Positions 8,050 to 17,155 of a stretch of DNA of 64,000 nucleotides are shown here, piece by piece. Every line of letters begins with the position of its first letter. The stretch's first letter is position 1. The position numbers and the translations under genes were made by a program. Source of the DNA: Laedolimicola sp934402125 (GTDB lineage Bacteria; Bacillota; Clostridia; Lachnospirales; Lachnospiraceae). The notes beneath the pieces are model-generated. The model was not told the DNA's origin. It worked only from the letters and a program-made list of their open reading frames with translations, and did not search any database. The DNA lies in assembly GCF_052065835.1 (NCBI RefSeq), contig NZ_JBQHTG010000004.1:62001-126000 (forward strand). Direction: 5' to 3'.

Positions 8050-8895
8050 TTACACCAGCTCATTCAGATAGACGCCGTTCACCACGCGCACCTGCATGAG
8101 CTTCCGGACTTCCGCCTCCCTGATACCCGGAAGCTCCTCTGCTCCCAGCATACCAAAGAGAAAGCTGCCCAGATCCGCAATCGAAATGACAAGCTCCGGC
8201 TCTGCGTCGCTGCGGGTAAGGCTGCTGCCCTCCTCCGTAAAGCTCCAGCAGAATACGCCGTCATTTTCCGGCAGAATCGGATCCACAACACAAAGCACCA
8301 AGCTCTGGGGCTTCTCTGCGCCAATCGAAGCCACAAACCGCGCCATGTCCACCAGCCGGACCATCATAGGCGTACTCTCCCATTCCGGCCAGTCGATGTG
8401 ACGCTTCTGATATGCTTCGTCCTTTTCCACAAACAGATCGTAGTCCTCCGCCAACTCATCCGGGGTCAGATCTGCCAGACTCTCCTCGTCGTCATTTCCC
8501 ATCAGCCGGAAGTCGAAGGGCGTGTAAATGGCCTCGTCTGCCGGCATCAGAAAGGTAAAGGGCAGCCCGTCCGCGTACATGTCCCCAAGAGCCTTCGTAA
8601 GCAGCCTCCGCATCCATCCCTGATGGCGATATGCGGCCTTTGTGGCCACCGCCACGATATAGTCCGCCCGGATCTTTGTACCGCGGAACTGAAAAGTATA
8701 GGGATTCCGGTGCAGCATGGACACGATCGCGCCGTCCTCCTCCGCCACCAGGATCTGATTATCCCGGGCTTTGATTTGGTAATAAAGCTCTGAAAAACCG
8801 TCCGCGTCCTCCACAAATACCTCCTCATAGAGAACCCGGGAGCGGCTTCGCTCCTGATCACTCAGGTATCTTACTTCCCGTTTTTTACTTTCCAT
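8050..8895 (-). CDS. Eis-like GNAT N-acetyltransferase
   Basis: 281 residues. The N-terminal 130 form a GNAT domain (YYQIKARDNQILVAEEDGAIVSML, then VATKAAYRHQGWMRRLL with the acetyl-CoA loop RHQGWM). The C-terminal part (about 180-281) resembles the SCP2-like domain of Eis-type enzymes. The substrate is unknown; Eis relatives acetylate amines on drugs or proteins. It lies 53 bases downstream of ispF and could be read with it. No terminator is seen between this gene and the cysE promoter. Confidence 0.8.
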   Translation of the reverse strand: MESKKREVRYLSDQERSRSRVLYEEVFVEDADGFSELYYQIKARDNQILVAEEDGAIVSMLHRNPYTFQFRGTKIRADYIVAVATKAAYRHQGWMRRLLTKALGDMYADGLPFTFLMPADEAIYTPFDFRLMGNDDEESLADLTPDELAEDYDLFVEKDEAYQKRHIDWPEWESTPMMVRLVDMARFVASIGAEKPQSLVLCVVDPILPENDGVFCWSFTEEGSSLTRSDAEPELVISIADLGSFLFGMLGAEELPGIREAEVRKLMQVRVVNGVYLNELV

Positions 8896-8948
8896 GCCTT
8901 GTACCTCGTCTGTACGCCTGTTATTAGATATTTTTCTCTGTTACTCTT

Positions 8949-9491
8949 TTATTTCTGACAGCCGCCGCAGCCCGGGCACTCTCTCTGGGGCTGCATGACG
9001 TCCTCGTAGGCGTAATTTGCCACCGGAATCAGTGCGCAGATAGCCTGGGAGGAAATACCCTCGCCGGTGCCGGTAAAGCCCAGCCCCTCCTCAGTGGTCG
9101 CCTTAATGTTAATCTGACTCTCTTCGATTCCGAGTGCCTTCGCCACATTGGCGCGCATCTTCGGAATATGGGGGGCCATTTTCGGCCGCTGGGCAATGAT
9201 GGTGGCGTCGATATTCCCCACCACATAATTATGCTCCTCCAGAAGCCTTCCCACATGCTCCAGAAGCCGGATGCTGGAGATTCCCTTATAAGCCGGATCC
9301 GTATCCGGGAAATGCTTTCCAATATCGCCCAGCGCCGCCGCTCCCAGAAGCGCGTCCATAATCGCATGCAGCAATACGTCTGCGTCGGAGTGACCGAGAA
9401 GCCCCTTTTCATAGGGAATCTCCACGCCGCCTAAGATCAGCTTTCGCTCCTCCACCAGTCTGTGTACGTCATATCCCATTCCTACCCGCAT
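8949..9491 (-). CDS. ispF: 2-C-methyl-D-erythritol 2,4-cyclodiphosphate synthase
   Basis: 180 residues. The metal site DVHRL near the N-terminus, GHSDADVLLHAIMDALLGAAALGDIGKHFPD-type core (about 33-62) and the late TTEEGLGFTGTGEG loop are all clear. It closes 4-CDP-methylerythritol 2-phosphate to the cyclic diphosphate in the MEP isoprenoid pathway. The usual protein ends near residue 157; this one carries an added tail with ECPGCGGCQK, a Cys-rich patch of unknown role. The start at 9491 follows AAAGAGG. Confidence 0.95.
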   Translation of the reverse strand: MRVGMGYDVHRLVEERKLILGGVEIPYEKGLLGHSDADVLLHAIMDALLGAAALGDIGKHFPDTDPAYKGISSIRLLEHVGRLLEEHNYVVGNIDATIIAQRPKMAPHIPKMRANVAKALGIEESQINIKATTEEGLGFTGTGEGISSQAICALIPVANYAYEDVMQPQRECPGCGGCQK

Positions 9492-9563
9492 GTTATACCT
9501 CTTTCTTCAGGGAACTCTTCCCTGTTATTTTTTCATTTTCCTGCGCTCATTATATCGCAAAAA

Positions 9564-10055
9564 TTAAGATAAGTATAGCCCAATCACTTTCCACTGTTCG
9601 ATCAGTTTTTCCAGTGAGCAGGCCGCGTTGGCCGGGCTGGTGGAGGGTAAGCGCACCGCTGCCCGTCCGGTCACCGAAAAAATATATTTCTTGTAAAGCT
9701 TCTCCGCCGTACCGCCGTTCACATAGATCTGCCGGATATCCGCCGCCTCCAGAATGGGCCGGATATCATTGGGCACCACATTTCGAATGCTGCTGTCGCT
9801 GGATCCTTCAATCTCACAGCTGGCAATCACGTCCCAGAGGGCAATGCCATTTTGCAGGAGGAACTCCCGCTTCTCCGGTATGCTCTGCGGCGTTTCCTGC
9901 CCCATCTCGGCCGACAGTACCCGCCAGAAGCGATTCTGGGGGTGGTTGTAAAAGAAATGGCCTTCTCTTGATTTCACCGACGGAAAGCTGCCCAGAATCA
10001 ATATTTTGGAATGTTCATTAAAAAGCGGCGGTATCTCGTGCTGTACCTGTTCCAT
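9564..10055 (-). CDS. DNA-deoxyinosine / uracil-DNA glycosylase family protein
   Basis: 163 residues from the ATG at 10053-10055, which has GGGGTGA eight bases upstream; the longer open frame would run through a tRNA gene and is rejected. The motifs ILILGSFPSVKSREGHFFYNHPQNRFW and LPSTSPANA (here split for length: GSFPS, HPQNRFW, STSPAN) fit the MUG/HDG branch of the uracil-DNA glycosylase superfamily, which removes deaminated bases such as hypoxanthine or uracil. It lies between ispF and a tRNA pair on the same strand, and may have its own weak promoter in the short gap upstream. Confidence 0.85.
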   Translation of the reverse strand: MEQVQHEIPPLFNEHSKILILGSFPSVKSREGHFFYNHPQNRFWRVLSAEMGQETPQSIPEKREFLLQNGIALWDVIASCEIEGSSDSSIRNVVPNDIRPILEAADIRQIYVNGGTAEKLYKKYIFSVTGRAAVRLPSTSPANAACSLEKLIEQWKVIGLYLS

Positions 10056-10135
10056 ATCGTTCACCCCGTTTCCATCTTTTCTCTCAATCAAAGTTTCCGT
10101 ATATCTATGCTCCAAAACAATTTTCAAAAGCAAAC

Positions 10136-10165
10136 AAAAAGCCCAAAGGCAAATGCCTTTGAGCT
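10136..10165 (-). terminator. Terminator of the tRNA-Val/tRNA-Met unit
   Basis: On the minus strand AGCTCAAAGGCA/TGCCTTTGGGCT forms a stem followed by TTTTTG, directly after tRNA-Met. Confidence 0.8.
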
Positions 10166-10175
10166 TGAATCTTAG

Positions 10176-10249
10176 TAGCGAGGAAGGGATTTGAACCCCC
10201 GACACTGCGGGTATGAACCGCATGCTCTAGCCAACTGAGCTACCTCGCC
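10176..10249 (-). tRNA. tRNA-Met, elongator (anticodon CAT)
   Basis: 74 bases with acceptor GGCGAGG/CCTCGCT (one G-U end pair), D-arm GCTC/GAGC, anticodon stem GCGGT around TTCATAC and T-arm GGGGG/TTCAAAT. The first pair and body match elongator Met forms of Firmicutes rather than initiator tRNA. An Ile2 reading (modified CAT) is less likely. No CCA is encoded. Confidence 0.9.
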
Positions 10250-10254
10250 ATAAA

Positions 10255-10327
10255 TGGGACCTATAGGGCTCGAACCTATGACCCTCTGCTTGTAAGGCAG
10301 ATGCTCTCCCAGCTGAGCTAAGATCCC
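10255..10327 (-). tRNA. tRNA-Val (anticodon TAC)
   Basis: 73 bases with acceptor GGGATCT/AGGTCCC, D-arm GCTC/GAGC, anticodon stem TCTGC/GCAGA around CTTACAA, and T-arm ATAGG/CCTAT. It lies five bases upstream of tRNA-Met and shares one promoter and terminator with it. Confidence 0.93.
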
Positions 10328-10370
10328 ATTTCGTTCTCGGTTTTGACTTGCTGTCCCAACCGACTTGCTT

Positions 10371-10399
10371 AGTATAACCTTATACGCAGAAAAAGTCAA
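10371..10399 (-). promoter_or_regulatory. Promoter of the tRNA-Val/tRNA-Met unit
   Basis: TTGACT (10399-10394), 17-base spacer, TATACT (10376-10371) on the minus strand. Confidence 0.85.
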
Positions 10400-10475
10400 G
10401 CACTTTTTTCAACTTTTTTTCAAATTTTTCATTTTATTTAAAAAAACGACAAAACTTGCATAAATACAGGGGTTT

Positions 10476-11318
10476 TCAGACCTTTCCATTTTTAAACTGC
10501 CAGATCATTTCGCTGGTCAGACTGATATTCAGGGGCTGGGGCTTGGCTTTCTCGCGGGTAAACCATTCCGCTGTGGCCAGCTCCTCTGTATCCAGGGTAA
10601 TGGTTTCATCGTCTCCGTCCAGATCTACAAAAAAGCCCATGAGCACCGTCTCAGAGAAGGACCAGGGCTGGCTCTTATAATAACGAATATTTTTCACCTT
10701 CAGGCCCACTTCCTCCATGACCTCCCGCCGGATGGTCTCCTCGATGGTCTCTCCAATCTCCGTAAAGCCTGCAATCAGAGCGTAATAGGTAATACTGTCC
10801 CGTCCTGCGTATTTGGACATCAGAAGCTTATCCTTGTGGAGAACTCCCACAATTACTGCCGGGGAAATCTTCGGATATTCCATCTGGCCGCAATCCGGAC
10901 AGCGCATCATACGTTCCTTTGTGTCGTGCACCATAGGACAGCCGCAGTGTCCGCAAAACTTCCGGGTATCATACCAGTGCCACAGCTGATAGCCGGTGAT
11001 TCCCGCAAAGGACAGCCACTGGGGACGGGCGTCCCGGAATCTGCGGCTGCTTTCCAGACGGAAGTTCCTGCGCTCCGGCAACTCCAGCTCCTTTGCCAGA
11101 TAAAATCGCTGTTCATCAATGGTAAACAGATAAATAATGTTTTCCGAAAGTTCCTGTTTTACCTCTGGAAAGTCCCGGAATCTGGGAAATTCAATATTCT
11201 CTCCCTCCCAGTCTGCCAGAGCGTTATGCTTCTCAAAATACATAAGATAGCTATTCCCGTCCGGCTCTGTAGGACGGTATTCGTTATGATAACAATGCGG
11301 TGCGATATCCTGTATCAT
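10476..11318 (-). CDS. nudC: NAD(+) diphosphatase NudC
   Basis: 280 residues. A zinc ribbon with Cys122, Cys125, Cys140 and Cys143 sits between an N-terminal domain and the Nudix domain. The Nudix box (about 184-206, GFTEIGE then REVMEEVG) is intact, followed by SQPWSF (216-221), the mark of NADH pyrophosphatases. The enzyme splits NAD(H) to NMN(H) and AMP and can remove NAD caps from RNA in other bacteria. The start at 11318 follows AAAGGAG. Confidence 0.93.
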   Translation of the reverse strand: MIQDIAPHCYHNEYRPTEPDGNSYLMYFEKHNALADWEGENIEFPRFRDFPEVKQELSENIIYLFTIDEQRFYLAKELELPERRNFRLESSRRFRDARPQWLSFAGITGYQLWHWYDTRKFCGHCGCPMVHDTKERMMRCPDCGQMEYPKISPAVIVGVLHKDKLLMSKYAGRDSITYYALIAGFTEIGETIEETIRREVMEEVGLKVKNIRYYKSQPWSFSETVLMGFFVDLDGDDETITLDTEELATAEWFTREKAKPQPLNISLTSEMIWQFKNGKV

Positions 11319-11331
11319 CGGTAACTCCTTT

Positions 11332-11369
11332 AAAAAACCCAGCCGGAAGTGTACCCTCCGGCTGGGGAA
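11332..11369 (-). terminator. Terminator of thrS
   Basis: CCCAGCCGGA/TCCGGCTGGG stem followed by TTTTTTA on the minus strand, between the thrS stop and the nudC start. Confidence 0.85.
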
Positions 11370-11383
11370 TCTGTTTTCGTGGC

Positions 11384-13297
11384 TTATCTGCCCTTTGTCT
11401 CGATCTCTTTTGTTACGTCTGCAATGAATGCGTCCAGCGCCTTTGCTCCCTGATCGCCTGCCTCGCGGCTTCTGACGGAAACAGTGCCGTCTTCCTCTTC
11501 CTTCTGGCCTACAACCAGCATATACGGAATCTTCGCGGTCTGTGCCTCACGGATCTTGTAGCCAATCTTCTCCGCGCGCTTATCAAGCTCGGTGCGGATA
11601 CCGGCCTCATCCAGAGACATCTTTACCTGCTCTGCGTAATCCATATACTTGTCGGAAATCGGCAGCACACGTACCTGAACCGGAGCCAGCCAGGTGGGGA
11701 ACGCGCCTGCAAAATGCTCGATCAGGATACCGATGAAACGCTCGATGGAACCGAATACCACGCGATGGATCATGATCGGGCGGTGCTTCTCGCCGTCTGC
11801 TCCCACGTACTCCAGTTCAAAACGCTGGGGCAGCTGGAAGTCCAGCTGAATGGTTCCGCACTGCCAGGTACGGCCAATGCAGTCTACCAGATGGAAGTCA
11901 ATCTTCGGACCGTAGAATGCGCCGTCGCCCTCATTTACCACATAAGGCATACCCAGCTCGTCCAGAGCGTCGCGAAGACCTGCGGTAGCTACCTCCCAGT
12001 CCTCGTCGCTTCCCATGGAATCCTCGGGACGTGTGGACAGCTCCACATGATATTTGAATCCAAACATGGAATAGGTATCGTTGATCAGAGCCACTACACC
12101 CTTGATCTCGTCCTTAATCTGCTCCGGCGTCATGAAGATATGTGCGTCGTCCTGTGTAAAGCAGCGCACACGCATGAGACCGTGAAGCTGGCCGGATTTC
12201 TCATGACGGTGTACCAGACCCAGCTCGCCCACACGCAGGGGCAGGTCACGGTAGGAACGGGGCTCTGCCGCATAAACCAGAACGCCGCCCGGACAGTTCA
12301 TCGGTTTGATCGCGTAGTCCTCGCCGTCGATGACGGTAGTGTACATGTTATTCTTATAGTGATCCCAGTGTCCGGAGGTCTCCCACAGGCTTCTGTTCAG
12401 GATAATCGGGGTAGATACCTCTACGTAGCCTGCCTTCTTGTGGATCTCTCTCCAGTAGTCAATCAGGGTATTCTTAAGCGTCATTCCCTTCGGCAGGAAG
12501 AACGGAAAGCCCGGTCCTGCTTCGTGCATCATAAAGAGACCCAGCTCCTTGCCAAGCTTTCTGTGGTCACGCTTCTTTGCTTCCTCCATCATGGTGATGT
12601 ATGCTTCCAGCTCTTCCTTTTTCGGAAATGCGGTAGCGTAAAGACGGGTCAGCATCTTGTTGTGCTCGTCGCCTCTCCAGTACGCGCCTGCCAGGCTCAT
12701 GATCTTGAAAGCCTTGCCTACGTCTTTGGTACTCTTAAGGTGCGGTCCTGCGCACAGATCCACGAACTCACCCTGCTGGTAGAAGCTGATTTCCGCATCC
12801 TCCGGAAGGTCCTCGATCAGCTCTACCTTGTAGGGCTCTCCCTTTTCCTTCATAAATGCGATAGCTTCCTCGCGGGGCTTGGTAAAGCGTACGATCTCCA
12901 GATTGTCCTTGATGATCTTCTTCATCTCGGCTTCAATCTTATCAAAATCGTCGGAAGTCAGCGGAGTCTCAAAGTCCATATCGTAGTAAAAGCCGTCTGC
13001 TACGGAGGGTCCGATAGCCAGCTTTACCGTGGGGTACAGGCGCTTTACTGCCTGGGCCATCACATGGCTTGCAGTATGGCGCAGAACCGGCAGGGCCTTC
13101 TCGTCCTTCAGGGTCAGAATATTCAGCTGGCAGTCCTTGTCAATGACTGTTCTTAAGTCTACAACCTCGCCGTTCAGCTCGCCTGCCACGGTCATACGCG
13201 CCAGTCCTTCGCTTAAGTCCTGGGCAATCTCATATACGGATTTGCTTTCTGCGTACTCCTTTACGGAGCCGTCCTTCAGTGTAATTTTCATAATCAT
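11384..13297 (-). CDS. thrS: Threonyl-tRNA synthetase
   Basis: 637 residues, full length. The N-terminal TGS domain (1-60) and the editing domain with HTASHVMAQAVKRLYP lead to the class II core (MNCPGG and related motifs) and a C-terminal anticodon-binding domain (VRVLPISDKYMDYA onward). It charges tRNA-Thr and clears Ser-tRNA-Thr. The window also encodes two tRNA-Thr genes. It lies 15 bases after the SEC-C gene and is probably read from a promoter in front of that gene. No T-box is visible upstream, unlike many Firmicutes thrS genes. Confidence 0.97.
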   Translation of the reverse strand: MIMKITLKDGSVKEYAESKSVYEIAQDLSEGLARMTVAGELNGEVVDLRTVIDKDCQLNILTLKDEKALPVLRHTASHVMAQAVKRLYPTVKLAIGPSVADGFYYDMDFETPLTSDDFDKIEAEMKKIIKDNLEIVRFTKPREEAIAFMKEKGEPYKVELIEDLPEDAEISFYQQGEFVDLCAGPHLKSTKDVGKAFKIMSLAGAYWRGDEHNKMLTRLYATAFPKKEELEAYITMMEEAKKRDHRKLGKELGLFMMHEAGPGFPFFLPKGMTLKNTLIDYWREIHKKAGYVEVSTPIILNRSLWETSGHWDHYKNNMYTTVIDGEDYAIKPMNCPGGVLVYAAEPRSYRDLPLRVGELGLVHRHEKSGQLHGLMRVRCFTQDDAHIFMTPEQIKDEIKGVVALINDTYSMFGFKYHVELSTRPEDSMGSDEDWEVATAGLRDALDELGMPYVVNEGDGAFYGPKIDFHLVDCIGRTWQCGTIQLDFQLPQRFELEYVGADGEKHRPIMIHRVVFGSIERFIGILIEHFAGAFPTWLAPVQVRVLPISDKYMDYAEQVKMSLDEAGIRTELDKRAEKIGYKIREAQTAKIPYMLVVGQKEEEDGTVSVRSREAGDQGAKALDAFIADVTKEIETKGR

Positions 13298-13312
13298 TCT
13301 CCTCCCGCGCCT

Positions 13313-13819
13313 TTACGCGTTCTTTCCGCAGCACTTTTTGTACTTCTTTCCGCTTCCACAGGGGCAGGGATCGTTACGGCCGATCTTCGGTCCCTTTACG
13401 ATGGTATTGGACTTTTTCTGCTCCAGATACAGCTCATGCAGCTTCTCCTCAGAAAAGATCTCTTTCCACTGGGGCAGCTCATAGAGCCAGTCTGCCTTTG
13501 CGTCTACCATGTTCTTGTAAAGCTTCTCTTTATCAAACCTCAGGGATACCACCGTATCCTCCTCCATCTCCTCGATGGGGTTCGGCTCTACCAGACTGTC
13601 GTTGATGCCATCCAGGAAGCCTGTCATAGTCATCACGTCCTGTCCGTACTTCTCTGCCAGTTCCTTGACCGTACCTTTTACCTCAGTATCCGGATCTGTA
13701 AGAAGCTGCTCGTAGATGCCCTTCTCAATATTGAAATAGTTCGCCCAGAATCTCTGGATGTCACCCTTATTTGCTTTCTCATCGTAGGCCATATCGCGCC
13801 ACTGTTTCAGTAATGCCAT
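13313..13819 (-). CDS. SEC-C metal-binding motif protein
   Basis: 168 residues. The C-terminus carries a SEC-C zinc motif (NDPCPCGSGKKYKKCCG), like the tail of SecA. The remaining helical part (LLKQWRDMAYDEKANK onward) matches no enzyme I recognise. SEC-C tails bind zinc and sometimes partner proteins such as SecB. The gene precedes thrS by 15 bases on the same strand, so the pair is likely one transcript. The function is unknown. Confidence 0.8.
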   Translation of the reverse strand: MALLKQWRDMAYDEKANKGDIQRFWANYFNIEKGIYEQLLTDPDTEVKGTVKELAEKYGQDVMTMTGFLDGINDSLVEPNPIEEMEEDTVVSLRFDKEKLYKNMVDAKADWLYELPQWKEIFSEEKLHELYLEQKKSNTIVKGPKIGRNDPCPCGSGKKYKKCCGKNA

Positions 13820-14178
13820 AATTTAATCTCCATCCTTTGCTTAAAACATTTCTATTTTTTAAATATAGCAGGACAGATATTAAAAATCAAGCTGTATTTT
13901 GTATTCCGGGCTATGTTCCGGCCCAAATCTGCCCTTTCCTTTTCCGGTCTGCAGACGAAATCACCCCGAAGCGTTTTTGGCGCTTCGGGGTGATCTGCTA
14001 AAGGGGAGGATATAAGTAATTCGTTTCTCTTTTGTCTGATGTTAGTATATCCCTGTCCCATTCTTTTATACAAAGTATTTGCGCTTTTTTCTTTTTTGTG
14101 ATAAATAAAAGAGAGGGAAACTGAAAACCAGGATCCCGGAACTAAGACAGAAAGGATTCTTCTATAAGAAAAACTGCT
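13820..14178. other. Intergenic region between SEC-C gene and small membrane protein gene
   Basis: No gene is supported in this 359-base stretch. It holds an AT-rich start, then a perfect 14-base inverted repeat at 13960-13973/13981-13994 (ATCACCCC arm start, TTTTTGG loop), a minus-strand TATACT near 14036, and an AT-rich purine tract before the gene at 14179. The inverted repeat lacks a clear T-run on either side, so it is not a standard terminator. Confidence 0.5.
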
Positions 14179-14379
14179 ATGAAAGACAATAAATGTAAAC
14201 GAATTCTGGCCCTCATCGGCGTGGTGCTGCTGGTGGGTATGTATCTTCTGACCCTGGTCTTCGCCTTCATCGACCCCACCGAGGGAAAGAACTGGCTGAA
14301 GGCTTCCATCGTATGTACTATTTTTATTCCGGTCTTCATCTATGCCTGCATTATGCTGGCCCGGTATCTGAAAAAATAA
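14179..14379 (+). CDS. Small two-helix membrane protein, unknown function
   Basis: 66 residues: a basic start (MKDNKCKR), a transmembrane helix (about 9-31), a short polar loop with PTEGKNW and a second helix (about 41-60) ending in RYLKK. Hydrophobicity and charge suggest an inner-membrane hairpin. The ribosome binding site is weak (AAGGATTC, far upstream). A terminator follows at 14397. I recognise no family. It stands alone on the plus strand facing the HAD gene. Confidence 0.6.
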   Translation: MKDNKCKRILALIGVVLLVGMYLLTLVFAFIDPTEGKNWLKASIVCTIFIPVFIYACIMLARYLKK

Positions 14380-14394
14380 GTATCCGGACGTAAC

Positions 14395-14428
14395 AGACCC
14401 TGCGCAATTAATGCGCAGGGTCTTTGTC
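14395..14428. terminator. Bidirectional terminator between small membrane protein and HAD genes
   Basis: AGACCCTGCGCA/TGCGCAGGGTCT around ATTA, followed by TTGTCTT. The stem can serve the plus-strand gene at 14179 and the minus-strand HAD gene. Confidence 0.8.
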
Positions 14429-15028
14429 TTACAGCATTTTATTTAATTCTTCCCGCGCCTGTTCATAGGACGCAAAACGGATTCCATGGATTCCCAGTCT
14501 GTTTGCCGCTTCCACATTCTCCGCATTGTCGTCTATGAAAACCGCATTTTCCGGAACGATTCCATAGTGCTCAAGCAGACCGCTGAACGCTTCCGGATCC
14601 GGCTTGTTCTTATGGGTCCGATAGGAAAGATGATATCCATCCATCTGTCCTAAAAATCCCATCATGGTCTCCTCATTCTGCTCAAAGATCCGCTTCTGCC
14701 AGTTCGACAGGGCATATACCTTCAGACCCCGGGCCTTCAGTTCCCCAATCCATGCATTCGCATAGGGAAAGCTCCAGGTACACCGTCCCAGATTCTCATA
14801 GACAGCACGAATCTCCGGCTCATAATCCGGCGCGTTGGATATAAAATCCCACAGTTCCTCTTCCTCTGTCATCAGGCCCTTGTCATGCTCTTCCCAACAG
14901 GGGCTCAGAAACACTGCTTCCTCCAGCGTTCTGTACGGGATCTCATCCGGCACGATTCCATGCAGATACTGATCCCAGCTGTAATCCATCAGGACTTTAC
15001 CAATATCGAAAATAACTGTATCAATCAT
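14429..15028 (-). CDS. HAD-family hydrolase (YihX-like phosphatase)
   Basis: 199 residues. Motif I is VIFDIGKVLMDY (nucleophile Asp near residue 7), motif II is in YALSNW, and motif IV is in FIDDNAENVEAA. The helical cap inserts between motifs I and II. The pattern fits YihX-type phosphatases, which act on small phosphorylated compounds such as sugar 1-phosphates. The substrate cannot be told from sequence. It follows purA by eight bases, so it may share the purA transcript. Confidence 0.85.
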   Translation of the reverse strand: MIDTVIFDIGKVLMDYSWDQYLHGIVPDEIPYRTLEEAVFLSPCWEEHDKGLMTEEEELWDFISNAPDYEPEIRAVYENLGRCTWSFPYANAWIGELKARGLKVYALSNWQKRIFEQNEETMMGFLGQMDGYHLSYRTHKNKPDPEAFSGLLEHYGIVPENAVFIDDNAENVEAANRLGIHGIRFASYEQAREELNKML

Positions 15029-15036
15029 AACGTACC

Positions 15037-16320
15037 TTATTTATTGCGGAAAATGATATCGTCACGTCCCGGTCCGTTGGAAACCATGGTAATCGGACAC
15101 TCGATATGCTTCTCGATGAACTCCACATACTTGCGGCAGTTTTCCGGCAGATCCTCGTACTTCTTGATGCCGCGGATATCGCATTTCCAGCCCGGCAGTA
15201 CCTCGTATACAGGCTTTGCCTTCTCCAGCAGATAAGTTGTCGGGAAATCTGTGGTAACCTTTCCGTCGATCTCATAGCCTACGCAAACCGGAATTTCATC
15301 CAGGTAGCCCAGAACATCTGTAACGGTAAACGCCACGCCGGTAGCGCCCTGGATCCGGCAGCCATACTTGGAAGCTACACAGTCATACCAGCCCATTCTT
15401 CTGGGACGGCCTGTGGTTGCGCCGAACTCTCCGCCGTCGCCGCCTCTGCGTCTCAGCTCGTCTGCCTCTTCTCCGAAGATCTCGCTGACGAACGCGCCTG
15501 CGCCTACGGCACTGGAGTATGCCTTGCTGACTACGATGATCTCCTTAATCTCATAAGGCGGAATACCTGCGCCGATGGCACCGTAAGCTGCCAGGGTAGA
15601 GGAAGAGGTAACCATCGGGTAAATGCCGTGATCCGGATCCTTCATAGATCCAAGCTGACCCTCCAGCAGGATGTTCTTGCCCTCATGGATAGCGTCCCAC
15701 AGATACTTGGACACGTCACATACGTAGGGCTCTACCATCTTCTTATACTCCATCAGTTCCTCATAGAGCTTATCCTCATCGAGAGCCGGCTTATGATATA
15801 GGTTCTCCAGAACCACATTCTTCTTCACGCATACATTGGCGATCTTATCGCGAAGATACTTTTCGTCCGCGAACAGCTCGCTGACCTGGAAGCCAATCTT
15901 CGCATATTTATCAGAATAAAAGGGCGCGATACCGGACTTGGTGGAACCGAAGGCTTTTCCTCCCAGACGTTCCTCCTCGCACTGGTCAAACAGGATATGA
16001 TAAGACATCACAATCTGCGCGCGATCGGATACGAGAATCTTCGGAGCGGGTACTCCCTTCTCCACAATACTCTGAATCTCGTTGAACAGAACCGGAATAT
16101 TCAGTGCTACTCCATTTCCGATGATGCTGGTGGTGTGATTGTAAAACACACCAGACGGCAGGCTGTGCAGCGCGAACTTTCCATAATTGTTTACGATTGT
16201 GTGGCCTGCGTTTGCACCGCCCTGAAAACGGACGATGATGTCAGACTTCTGAGCAAGCATGTCTGTGATCTTGCCCTTTCCCTCGTCACCCCAGTTGGCG
16301 CCTACGATTGCTTTTACCAT
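15037..16320 (-). CDS. purA: Adenylosuccinate synthetase
   Basis: 427 residues, normal length. The P-loop GDEGKGK near the N-terminus, the IMP-binding segment GIGPFYSDK-like GIAPFYSDK, and the TTGRPRRMGW stretch identify PurA. It joins IMP and aspartate with GTP to form adenylosuccinate, on the path to AMP. The start at 16320 follows TGGAGGG. A strong promoter and a long inverted repeat lie just upstream. Confidence 0.97.
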   Translation of the reverse strand: MVKAIVGANWGDEGKGKITDMLAQKSDIIVRFQGGANAGHTIVNNYGKFALHSLPSGVFYNHTTSIIGNGVALNIPVLFNEIQSIVEKGVPAPKILVSDRAQIVMSYHILFDQCEEERLGGKAFGSTKSGIAPFYSDKYAKIGFQVSELFADEKYLRDKIANVCVKKNVVLENLYHKPALDEDKLYEELMEYKKMVEPYVCDVSKYLWDAIHEGKNILLEGQLGSMKDPDHGIYPMVTSSSTLAAYGAIGAGIPPYEIKEIIVVSKAYSSAVGAGAFVSEIFGEEADELRRRGGDGGEFGATTGRPRRMGWYDCVASKYGCRIQGATGVAFTVTDVLGYLDEIPVCVGYEIDGKVTTDFPTTYLLEKAKPVYEVLPGWKCDIRGIKKYEDLPENCRKYVEFIEKHIECPITMVSNGPGRDDIIFRNK

Positions 16321-16361
16321 AGCTTGTATCCCTCCATTAGGTTAATAACTAAAATAATAAT

Positions 16362-16396
16362 AACGTCAGCGCAGCACGACGCACTGCACCGACGTT
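16362..16396 (-). promoter_or_regulatory. Inverted repeat overlapping the purA transcription start
   Basis: A 35-base element whose two 16-base arms pair fully on the minus-strand RNA if G-U pairs are allowed, around a GTC loop (outer AACGTC/GACGTT). It begins two bases after the purA -10 box, so the start point lies inside it. It could be an operator or a 5' RNA hairpin. Confidence 0.5.
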
Positions 16397-16397
16397 T

Positions 16398-16426
16398 AGT
16401 ATACATGGTTTTTCCAAAAATGTAAA
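16398..16426 (-). promoter_or_regulatory. purA promoter
   Basis: TTTACA (16426-16421), 17-base spacer, TATACT (16403-16398) on the minus strand. Confidence 0.8.
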
Positions 16427-16435
16427 TGGATTTTC

Positions 16436-17147
<712 letters not shown>

Positions 17148-17155
<8 letters not shown>

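Noticed and set aside
10056..10223. Longer N-terminus for the DNA glycosylase
   Set aside because: It would run into the tRNA-Met gene and its terminator; a good ribosome binding site supports the start at 10055.
11300..13156. Long plus-strand open frame (618 codons) opposite thrS
   Set aside because: It is the antisense shadow of the well-supported thrS gene, with no family match and no good ribosome binding site.
13298..13312. T-box before thrS
   Set aside because: Only 15 bases separate thrS from the SEC-C gene; no T-box core is seen upstream of either. The argS and leuB leaders were also checked and lack it.
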